Assembly (NCBI RefSeq): GCF_001683335.1
Contig: NZ_CP016201.1
Span: forward strand, 2,159,286 to 2,220,960
Direction: 5' to 3'
DNA from: Selenomonas sp. oral taxon 126
GTDB taxonomy: Bacteria; Bacillota; Negativicutes; Selenomonadales; Selenomonadaceae
DNA length: 61,675 bases
The notes beneath the pieces are model-generated. The model saw only the letters and a list, made by a program, of their open reading frames with translations. It searched no databases and was not told where the DNA came from. Below, one piece after another: positions 32,257 through 40,822 of the stretch (the stretch's first letter is position 1; every line of letters starts with the position of its first letter). Both the position numbers and the translations under genes were made by a program.

Positions 32257-35112
32257 ATGGATTTTTACGAGACTCTTTACGGGAAATGCCAGAATTGCAC
32301 GTTTTCCGTGATCACCCTTCCCGACAAAGGGGTGCGGCACTTTGAGACCATAGCTTCCATGCGGGAGGAAATCGGCAGGGTGGGAGATAGCCGTAATACC
32401 TACATTCACCCATGGCCAAGGCGCATCGGACTCAAAGACGGCGTGCGCGGCGATTCGGCAGATACCATGTATGCCACTTGCCTTTTCGCCGACATCGACA
32501 TCAAGAGCGAGGCGCATAAAGAACAGATGCTTCCGGCATCCCGGGCGGAAGTTCTTTCTTTTTTAGATGCGTTTCCTCTGAAAGCGACCTTTACGGTTTT
32601 TACGGGACACGGCATTCACGCCTACTGGCTCTTTGACGCGCCGATTCATTTGACCGATGCCAATCGGGATAAGATGGAGAACCTTCTCGCGGGATTTGGA
32701 CGCTGCCTTATGAAAAAAGCGAAAGATGAACGGGGATGGCGCATCGACCCGGTATTTGACCCGGCGAGAATGTTACGGGCTGTGGGCAGCATGAATCTGA
32801 AAATAGGGGAGAAAATCCCCTGTGAGGTGATTGCGGAAAACGAAGTGTTCTACAAGACGGAAGATTTTCACGCCTACGTATTGGATGCGCCCAAGCCGCG
32901 AACGGAAGAATTTCATGTGGACGAACGTGTCATGGGGAGTGCCGAGAGAATCATGGAAGGCTGCGCGGCATTAAAGCAGATGACCGAACAGCCGGATAAC
33001 GTCAGCGAACCTCTGTGGCACGCCCTTTGCACCAATGTGGCGCTCGCCAAGGACGGCGAGGAGAAGTTTCAAGAGTGGCGTTCCTTGTACAGCCATTATT
33101 CCCCGATGGAAACACAAAACAAGCTCCGTTCTGCCCGCAATGCCAATAAACCCTGCACCTGCCGTTACATCAAGGATTGTGGTTTGTTTCCCTGCCCCGA
33201 TGGCGGCTGCGGCGTAAAGGCTCCCATCGTTCTTGCCCTTTACACGAAGTTTGAGCAGTTGGAGATTATTTTGGGCAAGGACACCTTGTCGGCAGAAGAG
33301 ATCCTCGACCCCTATGTGGTGGGATTGCTCCCCTACGCCAAGGAAAACTGTCCGGCCGAATATTCACGGCTGAAACTTGCGGCGAAAAAGGCGGGCATCG
33401 GAATGCGGGATTTTGACCGCATAGCCAAAAAAGAGGAGGAAAAACGGGACGTTGGAATTCCTTTTGATGCCGAGCCGGAGGAAATCAAGCTGAAGGGCAT
33501 AGATTTGCATGGAGCCATGACTCCCAAAGGCTATCGCATCACTATGGAGAACGGTGTGGAGTCCTTCTACTTCGACGAAGGTGCGCTCGTTTCCTCAAAC
33601 CTTTGCCCGGAACCGCTCGTCATAGAAAGGCGCATGGAAAATATCGACAACGGCACGGAGCGGTTCGAGCTTGCTTATCATCGCAGCCGTAAATGGAAAC
33701 GGCTGATGGTGTCAAGAGCGATTGCGTTAAACAAATCATCCGTAGTGAGATTGGCCGATCACGGCGTACCCGTTTCTACCGACAATGCTGACGGTGTGGT
33801 ACATTACCTTTCCCGCTACGAGGCAGAAAACGACAAAAAGATCCCTTTTGTACGCAGTATCGGTCGTATCGGCTGGCTCGGGGAAAAAGAATTCTACCCA
33901 TACATCCTCGAAAGCCCGGTGGAATATGAGGACAAAGACGATGCGGCGATGATTGCGGCATTAAAGGAGCAGGGCAGTTTTGAGACATGGCTCAAATTTG
34001 CGAGAGAGTTGCGGGAGCAAACATACGCCAGAGCCATTTTGGCGGCTTCCTTCGCCTCCGTCCTGCTTGAGAAACTCAAACGACGTGTGGCGATTATCCA
34101 TATCTGGCACGCATCCCGCAGTGGCAAAACGGCGGCTCTCAAATTCGCACTATCCGTTTGGGGAGACCCCATGAAACTCATGGGAAATTTCAACAGCACC
34201 GCTGTCGGCTTGGAGCGGAGAGCAGGGACGCTTCGCCACTTGCCCTTGGGCTTGGACGAATTGCAGGTCTTGAACGAGCGAAGACTGCCGCCTTCGATGG
34301 TGGTTTATTCCTTGGGCAACGGCTACGGCAAAACGCGTGGAGCGAAAGCCGGAGGATTGCAGGAAGTCCCGGTGTGGCGAAATGCCATCATCAGCACGGG
34401 CGAACAGCCGCTTACCAATGAGGCCACCATGGACGGCGTACACAGCCGTGTTTTGGAACTGTACGGTCAGCCGATTGACAATGCCGATTTTGGGCGCAAG
34501 GTACACCAAGCAAGCGAAAACCATTATGGTTTCGCGGGGAAAGTGTATCTCGAACACATCGTAGACACGGATTTGAGCGATGAGTTTGAGAAAATCCGGG
34601 AGAGCATTGGCGACGGCGACCAAGGAGTGCATCTGGACACGGTAGCTTTATTGGCATTGGCGGATTATCACGCAGGAATATCGGTATGCGGCGAAACCAA
34701 GCAAAAGGCGTGGAAGGATGCCATTTCCTTTGGCAGGAGCATACTGACCAACGCCAAGGAGAACGAGCCGGAGGATGTCATTGACCGAGCGTATGACTTC
34801 GTAACCGACTGGATTGCCGCCAACAGAAAACGCTTCGCCAATGATGCCGTACCTTGTTTGGGAAAAATCGAGGCCGGCAAGGTGCTGGTCATTGCCACGG
34901 AGCTTAGGCGAGCGTTAGAGGACAACGGCTTTTCCTATACCAAATGCCGTAAGGGTTTCAGGGATCGCGGCTATGTGGATACCTTCGATGACAGCCAAGG
35001 GAAAAAACGCAGCCAATATCTGCGGAAAATCCAAGGCGTATCCGTCCGTGTCTTTTGTTTTCCAATTCAAGTGGAGGGTATGTATCCGCCGGAAGATGAT
35101 TTTCTGTCATGA
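32257..35112 (+). CDS. Primase-helicase: AEP-like N-terminus fused to DUF927 ATPase
   Basis: 951 residues. The N-terminal 220 residues look like an archaeo-eukaryotic primase-type domain (CLFADIDIKSEAHK, FTGHGIHAYWLFD, FDPARMLRAVGSMNLK). Zinc-binding Cys residues follow around 290-315 (CTCRYIKDCGLFPCPDGGC). Residues 420-800 are the DUF927 helicase with Walker A HASRSGKTAALK and LGLDELQVL as Walker B. Together these make and extend primers at the phage origin. An origin-like repeat region begins one base after its stop. GAGGAGG upstream supports the start. Confidence 0.85.
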   Translation: MDFYETLYGKCQNCTFSVITLPDKGVRHFETIASMREEIGRVGDSRNTYIHPWPRRIGLKDGVRGDSADTMYATCLFADIDIKSEAHKEQMLPASRAEVLSFLDAFPLKATFTVFTGHGIHAYWLFDAPIHLTDANRDKMENLLAGFGRCLMKKAKDERGWRIDPVFDPARMLRAVGSMNLKIGEKIPCEVIAENEVFYKTEDFHAYVLDAPKPRTEEFHVDERVMGSAERIMEGCAALKQMTEQPDNVSEPLWHALCTNVALAKDGEEKFQEWRSLYSHYSPMETQNKLRSARNANKPCTCRYIKDCGLFPCPDGGCGVKAPIVLALYTKFEQLEIILGKDTLSAEEILDPYVVGLLPYAKENCPAEYSRLKLAAKKAGIGMRDFDRIAKKEEEKRDVGIPFDAEPEEIKLKGIDLHGAMTPKGYRITMENGVESFYFDEGALVSSNLCPEPLVIERRMENIDNGTERFELAYHRSRKWKRLMVSRAIALNKSSVVRLADHGVPVSTDNADGVVHYLSRYEAENDKKIPFVRSIGRIGWLGEKEFYPYILESPVEYEDKDDAAMIAALKEQGSFETWLKFARELREQTYARAILAASFASVLLEKLKRRVAIIHIWHASRSGKTAALKFALSVWGDPMKLMGNFNSTAVGLERRAGTLRHLPLGLDELQVLNERRLPPSMVVYSLGNGYGKTRGAKAGGLQEVPVWRNAIISTGEQPLTNEATMDGVHSRVLELYGQPIDNADFGRKVHQASENHYGFAGKVYLEHIVDTDLSDEFEKIRESIGDGDQGVHLDTVALLALADYHAGISVCGETKQKAWKDAISFGRSILTNAKENEPEDVIDRAYDFVTDWIAANRKRFANDAVPCLGKIEAGKVLVIATELRRALEDNGFSYTKCRKGFRDRGYVDTFDDSQGKKRSQYLRKIQGVSVRVFCFPIQVEGMYPPEDDFLS

Positions 35113-35376
35113 AATGGTTACCAAGCAAGGGCGATATTATTCGAGAATCCAGTAATTTCAAGGATTCTCGAATATGTAACCACTTTATCACCTTTTTCGC
35201 GCACACATAATCCTATATATAGAAAAAGATAATGAAGTGTTGATTACATCGCCTCTATATGAGGGTATGTAAATAGTGGTTATTGTGGTTAAGTGGTTAC
35301 TTACATAGATATATCAAGCCTTGAATGGGTAACCACTTCAGTAACCACCAATTTTCAAGTGGTTAGGAGGAAGAAG
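35113..35376. other. Origin-like region with AAGTGGTTAC boxes and a perfect hairpin
   Basis: 264 bp AT-rich non-coding segment. The box AAGTGGTTAC or its complement GTAACCACTT, whole or nearly so, occurs at 35116, 35176, 35275, 35284, 35291, 35329, 35341 and 35358 in both directions. A 13-bp inverted repeat (35138-35150 and 35162-35174, core ATTCGAGAATCC) with an 11-base loop sits near the left end. This is the kind of repeat cluster bound by phage initiators and lies directly after the primase-helicase gene. It may equally be an operator field. Confidence 0.6.
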
Positions 35377-35850
35377 ATGTACACCGAGCGATGCAGCGAA
35401 AAACTGAAAGCTATGGGCGCACCGCTCGTTGGCTGGTATTGCGAAGAGGTCATTGATTGGGGCGAGGCAACCTTCACCTGTGAACTTTGCGGTTATAAAA
35501 ACGTGCGATTTGTCCATGTGATGGTGCATAAGGATTTTTCGGGAAAACTCCGTGTCGGATGTATCTGTGCCGGAAATTTGGAAGGAGACATTTTCGCCGC
35601 CAAGATACGCGACAAGGAGGCCAGAGCTAAAAGCCGACGCAAGAAAAACTTCTTGAAAAAAGAATGGCGTGAGGAAAGCGGCATGCTGACACTTCGCTTC
35701 AAAAACCAGAAATTGACCATCGAGCAAGACAGTTTCCTTGGCAGGCCTTACTTCAAGATCGACATCGACGGCGATTGTTACCAATGGAAAAATAATCGCC
35801 GTATCGAAACCCTGACAGCCGCCAAGGAGTACATCTTTGAGTTGCTATGA
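35377..35850 (+). CDS. Unknown prophage protein with a Cys-rich motif
   Basis: 157 residues. TCELCGYKNVRFVHVM and RVGCICAGNLEGD supply two Cys pairs that could bind zinc, followed by a basic stretch RAKSRRKKNFLKKEW suited to DNA contact. The C-terminal half has a small beta domain (LTLRFKNQKLTIEQD, YFKIDIDGDCYQW). Not recognised. AGGAGG 6 bases before ATG 35377 fixes the start. The start lies at the end of the AAGTGGTTAC repeat region, so its expression may depend on proteins bound there. Confidence 0.65.
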   Translation: MYTERCSEKLKAMGAPLVGWYCEEVIDWGEATFTCELCGYKNVRFVHVMVHKDFSGKLRVGCICAGNLEGDIFAAKIRDKEARAKSRRKKNFLKKEWREESGMLTLRFKNQKLTIEQDSFLGRPYFKIDIDGDCYQWKNNRRIETLTAAKEYIFELL

Positions 35851-36128
35851 GAGAAAAAATCATCGAGAAGGAACTGGTGAGAGCCGTAAAAGACAAAGGC
35901 GGCATCGCGCCAAAGTTTACCTCGCCGGGATTCGATGGAATGCCCGACCGACTGGTACTTTTGCCCGGCGGCAGAATGGGCTTTGTGGAACTGAAAGCAC
36001 CGGGGAAGAAGCCGAGAGCCTTGCAGCTGGCACGGCACAGGCTGCTTCGGCGGCTTGGATTCAAGGTGTATGTGATTGACGAGATAAATCAAATTGACAG
36101 CGTATTGGAGGAAATCGACCATGAATGA
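35847..36128 (+). CDS. VRR-NUC domain nuclease
   Basis: 93 residues: a minimal stand-alone VRR-NUC protein. GFDGMPDRLVLLPGGRMGFVELKAPG holds the PD-(D/E)xK catalytic pattern (Asp, then Glu-x-Lys), with QLARHRLLRRLGFKVYVID as the family end. Phage VRR-NUC enzymes cut Holliday junctions or flaps, often next to an SNF2 helicase as here (36830). ATGA overlaps link it to both neighbours. Confidence 0.9.
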   Translation: MREKIIEKELVRAVKDKGGIAPKFTSPGFDGMPDRLVLLPGGRMGFVELKAPGKKPRALQLARHRLLRRLGFKVYVIDEINQIDSVLEEIDHE

Positions 36129-36798
36129 ACTTATGGTATTGGAACACAACAGCATCCGTGTCATGACCACGGAGCAGCTTGCCGAGGCATATGGATGCAA
36201 GACAATTCATATCCAGCAGAATTTTAAGAACAACAGGGAGCGATTCGTTGAGGGGAAGCATTACTTCAAACTTGAAGGTGCTGATCTCAAGGCCTTCAAG
36301 GACTCACTAGAAAATATCGAGTCAGTTGTCGGGAGTCGCGCACCATCTCTGATTCTTTGGACGAAACAAGGTGCGGCTCGCCACAGCAAGATGCTCGGAA
36401 CCGAGCGGGCATGGGATGTATTCGACGAGCTGGAAGAAAGTTATTTCAACCCCATGAAGAACATGACGCCGGAGGAATTCCTCCTCTGCAGCGCACAGCG
36501 GATGGTAGAGCAGGCAAGGGCGATCAAGGCGGCAAATGCCCGGATCGACAAGGTGGATGAGCGGCTTCTTGAGGTGGAGTCGAGGCAGATGACCATCGAC
36601 CAGCGTCACTACACCATTATCGGCTACGCCAATCTCATGGGAATCCGTGGAGTGAGTCGGGATGTTGCCGCCGGGCTTGGGCGCAAGGCAGCCGCGATGT
36701 CCAGAAAGCAGGGCTACCACATCGGCAAAGAATACGATGCCAAATACGGCATGGTGAACACCTATCATGTGGATGTGCTGCAGGAAGTGTTTCGGTAA
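36121..36798 (+). CDS. ORF6N-domain antirepressor-like protein
   Basis: 225 residues. The N-terminal ORF6N domain (MTTEQLAEAYGCKTIHIQQNFKNN, HYFKLEGADLKAF, ILWTKQGAARHSKML) binds DNA; a coiled region (120-165) and a C-terminal KilA-C-like domain with YANLMGIRGVSRDVAAGLGRKAAAMS follow. Such proteins relieve phage repression or tune development. Overlaps the nuclease stop by 8 bases. Its repressor partner is not in the window. Confidence 0.82.
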   Translation: MNELMVLEHNSIRVMTTEQLAEAYGCKTIHIQQNFKNNRERFVEGKHYFKLEGADLKAFKDSLENIESVVGSRAPSLILWTKQGAARHSKMLGTERAWDVFDELEESYFNPMKNMTPEEFLLCSAQRMVEQARAIKAANARIDKVDERLLEVESRQMTIDQRHYTIIGYANLMGIRGVSRDVAAGLGRKAAAMSRKQGYHIGKEYDAKYGMVNTYHVDVLQEVFR

Positions 36799-36829
36799 TG
36801 AATTCAGATGAGATTGGAGGTGATGCCCC

Positions 36830-38191
36830 GTGAAGTTCATACCGCATGATTACCAGCAGTACGCCATCGACTTTATCGAAAGCCATAAAACTGCCGCCGT
36901 ACTCCTGGATATGGGGCTTGGGAAGACCGTGATTACCCTCACAGCCCTCAACAACCTTCTCTTCGACTGCTTTGAGATTTCCTGTGTCCTCGTTATCGCG
37001 CCGCTCCGTGTGGCGCGGAATACATGGCCGCAGGAGATCAGCAAGTGGGAACATTTGAAGCACCTCCGCTATTCCGTAGTGGTTGGGACAGAGAAAGAGA
37101 GATTGGCAGCACTCCGCAAGCAAGCCTCCCTCTACATCATCAACCGCGAGAACGTGCCGTGGATCGTGGAGAAAACAGACTTCACCTACGATGCCATCGT
37201 GATTGACGAACTCTCCTCGTTCAAGAATTGGAGCAGCAAGCGATTCAAGGCACTCATGAAGGTTCGCCCCTTGGCGAAGAGAGTCATCGGGCTGACGGGA
37301 ACGCCATCCGGCAACGGCTTGATGGACCTCTTCGCAGAGTTCAAGGTACTCGACATGGGACAGCGACTGGGGCGATTCATTACGAAGTATCGGCAAGATT
37401 ACTTCGTGCCGGACAAGCGAAACGGACAGGTGGTGTTCTCCTACGCGCCACTTCCCGGAGCCGAGGAGCGAATCTATGAGAAGATTGCCGACATAACCAT
37501 CTCCATGAAAGCCGCAGATCACCTCAAGATGCCGGAGCTGATCGAGAGTGCGTACAGCGTCCGCATGAATGAGGAAGAGAAGAAAATGTACGCCTCGATG
37601 TGCGAGCAGTTGGTTTTGCAGATGAAGGGCGACGAGGTGACGGCGGCAAATGCAGGAGTTCTGTCGGGCAAGCTCGCACAGATGGCAAACGGCGCGGTTT
37701 ACACCGACGATGGGACTACACTGCATATACACGACCGCAAGCTCGATGCCTTGGAGGACATCGTAGAGAGTATGAACGGCAAGCCGCTTCTCGTGGCGTA
37801 TTGGTTCCGACATGACGCGGAGCGCATCGAAAAGCGCGTGCCGTGCGTCCGACTGGATACGGACGAGGCAATCGCTCGTTGGAATCGTGGAGAAATCCCC
37901 GTCGCACTTATCCATCCTGCAAGTGCGGGACACGGGCTGAACCTTCAGAGCGGCGGCTCAACCCTCGTTTGGTTTGGGATAACATGGAGCTTGGAACTTT
38001 ACCAACAGACCGTGGCGCGGCTCTATCGGCAGGGGCAGAGTGCCAAGACCCTCGTGGTGCAGCACATCATCGTCGAGGGCACGATTGACGAGAGAATCCT
38101 CCGTGCCTTGAAACGGAAGGACAAGACGCAGACGGCACTCATTGATGCCGTCAAAGCAAATCTGGAGGTGAATCCTCATGATGAACTATGA
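36830..38191 (+). CDS. SNF2-type DEAD/DEAH helicase of the prophage
   Basis: 453 residues with a GTG start (AGGTGATGCCCC upstream). Motif I is DMGLGKTVIT, motif II DELSSFKN (a DEAH variant), motif III GLTGTPSGNG; the second RecA lobe has HPASAGHGLNL and YRQGQSAKTL. This is the small SNF2 helicase that accompanies VRR-NUC in phages and is thought to remodel branched DNA or displace proteins. Its end overlaps the next start by 14 bases. Confidence 0.9.
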   Translation: MKFIPHDYQQYAIDFIESHKTAAVLLDMGLGKTVITLTALNNLLFDCFEISCVLVIAPLRVARNTWPQEISKWEHLKHLRYSVVVGTEKERLAALRKQASLYIINRENVPWIVEKTDFTYDAIVIDELSSFKNWSSKRFKALMKVRPLAKRVIGLTGTPSGNGLMDLFAEFKVLDMGQRLGRFITKYRQDYFVPDKRNGQVVFSYAPLPGAEERIYEKIADITISMKAADHLKMPELIESAYSVRMNEEEKKMYASMCEQLVLQMKGDEVTAANAGVLSGKLAQMANGAVYTDDGTTLHIHDRKLDALEDIVESMNGKPLLVAYWFRHDAERIEKRVPCVRLDTDEAIARWNRGEIPVALIHPASAGHGLNLQSGGSTLVWFGITWSLELYQQTVARLYRQGQSAKTLVVQHIIVEGTIDERILRALKRKDKTQTALIDAVKANLEVNPHDEL

Positions 38192-38393
38192 GATTCTTGC
38201 AAACGCCATCGTCGAACAGGCGGCGAAAGACTATCGGTGGGCACGAACGGCTCTTGCCAAAGACGCAGAGAATGGTTCCGCAGCTCAGATGAGAAGCGAT
38301 ACGGAGCGGTTCTTCCGCTCTGCATGGTTCGGGCAGCTGACAAGTCTGGATGGGGAATGGCTGCTTGAAAAGTTGGAGGGGGAATTTGCATGA
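38178..38393 (+). CDS. Small unknown prophage protein
   Basis: 71 residues, mostly helical (AIVEQAAKDYRWARTALAKDAE ... LLEKLEGEFA). No motif. It starts inside the helicase end (GGAGGTGAATCCTC upstream) and ends in an ATGA overlap with the late regulator. Recurring small proteins at this position in related phages have no assigned role. Confidence 0.6.
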   Translation: MMNYEILANAIVEQAAKDYRWARTALAKDAENGSAAQMRSDTERFFRSAWFGQLTSLDGEWLLEKLEGEFA

Positions 38394-38806
38394 CGGCGAA
38401 GGAGTATCTGAGTCAGGCATACCGTATTGACCAACGGGTCAACAGCAAGCTCCGCCAAGTGAACTCCCTGCGTGATCTTGCTACCAGAGCCACGTCCACA
38501 ATGGGAACGGAGCCTGTCAGTGGCACGAGAAATGTTCATCGCTTGGCGGATACCATCGACAAGATTGTCGACTTGGAAAATGAGATCAACGATGACATCG
38601 ACCATTTGGTAGATTTGAAACGTGAGGTTATGGCGACCATCAGCAAGGTGCAGGACACCAACGCACTCATGCTGTTGGAGCTTCGGTATCTCAGCTTTAT
38701 GTCGTGGGATGAGATTGCGGGCGAGATGCACTATACTTCCCGGTGGGTTCATATTCTCCATTCCAAAGCCCTCGCAGCCGTGGATAAGATTCTTGCAGAG
38801 AGATGA
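38390..38806 (+). CDS. RinA/ArpU-like late transcription regulator (DUF1492 type)
   Basis: 138 residues: MTAKEYLSQAYRIDQRVNSKL at the start, a long helix, then a sigma region-4-like HTH (LMLLELRYLSFMSWDEIAGEMHYTSRWVHILHSKALAAV). Proteins of this group end the early module of Firmicutes phages and switch on packaging and structural genes. The promoter at 38820 directly after it leads to the late region. Confidence 0.8.
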   Translation: MTAKEYLSQAYRIDQRVNSKLRQVNSLRDLATRATSTMGTEPVSGTRNVHRLADTIDKIVDLENEINDDIDHLVDLKREVMATISKVQDTNALMLLELRYLSFMSWDEIAGEMHYTSRWVHILHSKALAAVDKILAER

Positions 38807-38819
38807 AATCCATCCCGTT

Positions 38820-38849
38820 TTGAAATCACGTAAAAGACTTCACTATAAT
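38820..38849 (+). promoter_or_regulatory. Promoter at the early/late boundary
   Basis: TTGAAA (38820-38825), an 18-bp spacer and a perfect TATAAT (38844-38849), 13 bp after the late-regulator stop. TTGACA at about 38866 could form a second -35 but has no good -10. Confidence 0.6.
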
Positions 38850-38912
38850 TCTCTTGAGTTCCGGTGTTGACATGGTAAAATGGTGTTATGAAAAGTATGC
38901 TTAAAGGCTCGA

Positions 38913-38946
38913 CCTCCAATGGGAGCAATCCCTGCGGAGGTTTTTT
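38913..38946 (+). terminator. Terminator in the late leader
   Basis: CCTCC (38913-38917) pairs with GGAGG (38936-38940), with GGGA/TCCC nested in the loop, followed by six T. Located 64 bp downstream of the 38844 -10 box, so it may act as the site where a late antiterminator works. Confidence 0.65.
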
Positions 38947-38969
38947 CATGCCGGGATGGAGGTGAAGCG

Positions 38970-39323
38970 ATGCCGAGAAAGCCGAAGCGCCCCTGCCGCA
39001 TGACGGGCTGCCCGAACCTCACGGACAGAAAGAGCTGCTACTGTGAGACGCACGAGAAAACGATGCAGAGGCACTACGACCACTTCATGCGCGGCTACGA
39101 TCAGCACGAGCGTTACGGGAATTCGTGGAAGAAAATCCGCGACCGACACTTGGCGGGGCATCCGCTCTGCGAGCAATGCAAAGAGCAGGGCAGATACGTC
39201 CTTGCGACACTCGTGCATCACATACGTCCACTCTCGGACGGCGGCACACATGAGGAGAGCAATTTGATGTCGCTCTGCGTGTCTTGTCATGAGCGGATTC
39301 ATCAACGGAAAGCACCAAAATAA
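38970..39323 (+). CDS. HNH endonuclease, packaging-associated
   Basis: 117 residues. N-terminal CRMTGCPN and CYCETH give a zinc site; the HNH core is HPLCEQCKEQG ... LVHHIRPLSDGGTHEESNLMSLCVSCHERIH with both His, the Asn and the second Cys pair. HNH proteins beside the small terminase are needed for cutting at cos sites in HK97-like phages. ATG 38970 follows GGAGGTGAAGC. A terminator-like hairpin precedes it. Confidence 0.92.
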   Translation: MPRKPKRPCRMTGCPNLTDRKSCYCETHEKTMQRHYDHFMRGYDQHERYGNSWKKIRDRHLAGHPLCEQCKEQGRYVLATLVHHIRPLSDGGTHEESNLMSLCVSCHERIHQRKAPK

Positions 39324-39345
39324 AAAACCGACTCCAATGAATCGG

Positions 39346-39618
39346 CTAGAAGAGATCGCTATGTGAACCTGTGCGGGAAGCGGTCAGAATCAGTTTTCCT
39401 TTGTCGATGGCATATACGAGTAGCCAGTCCGGCATGATGTGGCATTCGCGAAAACCAATGTAATCACCAACGAGCGCATGATCCCGATACCTTTCGGGCA
39501 GTTGTTTTTCCGCGCAGAGCATTTGCAGGACATCATCCAGCTTTTGCATATCTGCTCCACGTTTACGCAGCTTCTTTAAATCCTTGCGGAACTGCGTGGT
39601 GGTGACGAGATCAAGCAT
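39346..39618 (-). CDS. YafQ/RelE-type mRNA interferase toxin
   Basis: 90 residues: LVTTTQFRKDLKKLRKRG, LPERYRDHALVGDYIGFRECHIMPDWLLVYAID is the YafQ pattern, with the catalytic His/Asp pair (ECHIMPDW) and the C-terminal RTGSHSDLF. It cuts mRNA in the ribosome A site. ATG 39618 is chosen because GGAGG in the antitoxin end lies 6 bases before it. It overlaps the antitoxin stop by 8 bases. The pair faces against the phage late genes. Confidence 0.9.
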   Translation of the reverse strand: MLDLVTTTQFRKDLKKLRKRGADMQKLDDVLQMLCAEKQLPERYRDHALVGDYIGFRECHIMPDWLLVYAIDKGKLILTASRTGSHSDLF

Positions 39619-39904
39619 GAGCATCCTCCGCATCCAGATCATCCATCAGTGCGGACAGCGACGGATAACGCTTCGGCTCAATTTTACCATCCATAATGTC
39701 GCGTGCTTCCTGCATGGCAAGAAGTGTTTCCCTATTATAACGGGGGTGTTTCGGTTGGAAGGGAAAGCCTCCCTCCATGATGGATGCGTGTAGAAAGATG
39801 TTGATAGCGTCGGCCACGGAGATGCCGAAATTGGAAAAAACGGTTTCAGCCTGCGCTTTGATTGTCGGTTCGATGCGCATATTGATTGTTGCAGTCTTGG
39901 ACAT
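39611..39904 (-). CDS. RelB/DinJ-type antitoxin
   Basis: 97 residues: MSKTATINMRIEPTIKAQAETVFSNFGISVADAINIFLHAS is the ribbon-helix-helix DinJ domain; the acidic C-terminal tail wraps the toxin. AAAGGAGG precedes the ATG. The toxin follows in the same operon with overlap. In an otherwise plus-strand phage block the pair is a moron that can stabilise the prophage or abort infection. Confidence 0.9.
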   Translation of the reverse strand: MSKTATINMRIEPTIKAQAETVFSNFGISVADAINIFLHASIMEGGFPFQPKHPRYNRETLLAMQEARDIMDGKIEPKRYPSLSALMDDLDAEDAHA

Positions 39905-40202
39905 GATGGATAACCTCCTTTTGATTATTGTAACGCGAAAGTGAAGCAAATGCAACACGATATTGCCCCCCAGGGGGAGGTCAAATCTCTAAAACCGCGC
40001 CGTTACTGGACCGGGGAGGGGGCGCACAGAAAAATTCGCATAACTTTTAGGTCAGTTAGAGAGATAAGTTTTGCTAGCGTGATTTTCGGCGGGAAGCCAT
40101 GCACAGCGGGGAACGACGGGCATTTGAACCGCTCGATAAAACAGTCCAAATGCTGAAACTTATGCTCAAAAAAGTTTTGAAAAGTTTTAAGGGGGGAAAC
40201 AT
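39905..40202. other. Non-coding region before the small terminase, candidate cos/pac
   Basis: About 300 bp with no gene. It contains CCCCCAGGGGG near 39967, a G-rich block GGGGAGGGGGCGC near 40012, the toxin-antitoxin promoter and a run of AAAAAAGTTTTGAAAAGTTTTAAG before the terminase ribosome site GGGGGG. Sites between the HNH gene and terS in HK97-like phages commonly hold the packaging start, so this is the best candidate in the window. Confidence 0.45.
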
Positions 40203-40742
40203 ATGGGGCTTAGAGGACCGCAGCCCGGCACGGGAGGAAGACCGAGAAAATCCTTGGCGGAGAAAGTGACCGAGGGCAATCCTGGCAAGCGCAAGCTGAA
40301 GGTCTTGGACTTTGAGCAAATCGCCACAGAGCCGGAAGGCGTGGAAATGCCGCCTCCCAAGGAGTTTTTATCGGCTGTTCAGCGTGACGGCTCCACGCTT
40401 TCGGCACGTGAACTCTACGAAGAAGCGTGGGCGTGGCTCAAGCGGCGCGGATGTGCAGAACTGGTATCTCCTGCGCTGTTGGAGCGATATGCCGTGAGTG
40501 CGGCACGTTGGATTCACTGTGAGGAGGCGGTCAGCAAATACGGCTATCTGGGCAAGCATCCAGTCAGCTCTCAGCCCATACAGTCGCCTTATGTCGCCAT
40601 GAGTCAGAACTACATGAAGCAGACCAATCGGCTGTGGAACGAGATATTCTCCATCGTCCGTGATAACTGCTCAACGGAATACAAGGGCGTTTCGCCACAA
40701 GATGACTTGATGGAGCGGCTTCTTCGTTCAAGGAGAGGATGA
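40203..40742 (+). CDS. Phage terminase small subunit, P27 family
   Basis: 179 residues: the start MGLRGPQPGTGGRPRK and LTEGNPGKRKL-type segment, then LYEEAWAWLKRRGCAELVSPALLERYAVSAARWIHCEEA, are typical of P27/TerS. It binds the packaging site and loads the large subunit. Unusually the large subunit gene is 8 kb downstream. A terminator (40784) follows the gene. Confidence 0.9.
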   Translation: MGLRGPQPGTGGRPRKSLAEKVTEGNPGKRKLKVLDFEQIATEPEGVEMPPPKEFLSAVQRDGSTLSARELYEEAWAWLKRRGCAELVSPALLERYAVSAARWIHCEEAVSKYGYLGKHPVSSQPIQSPYVAMSQNYMKQTNRLWNEIFSIVRDNCSTEYKGVSPQDDLMERLLRSRRG

Positions 40743-40783
40743 GCGGAAAGATTAGCTGAGACGCAGCCTAAAACATACAGTTG

Positions 40784-40804
40784 GCGACATAGGTCGCTTT
40801 TTTA
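40784..40804 (+). terminator. Terminator after the small terminase gene
   Basis: GCGAC (40784-40788) and GTCGC (40793-40797) with a 4-base loop, then TTTTTTA. It separates terS from the methyltransferase, which starts 19 bp later. Confidence 0.75.
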
Positions 40805-40822
40805 TTGCAGGAGGTGTACATC

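Noticed and set aside
36635-37933. Minus-strand open frame of 432 codons opposite the SNF2 helicase
   Set aside because: The plus strand encodes clear helicase motifs; the antisense product has no recognisable domain and no ribosome site.
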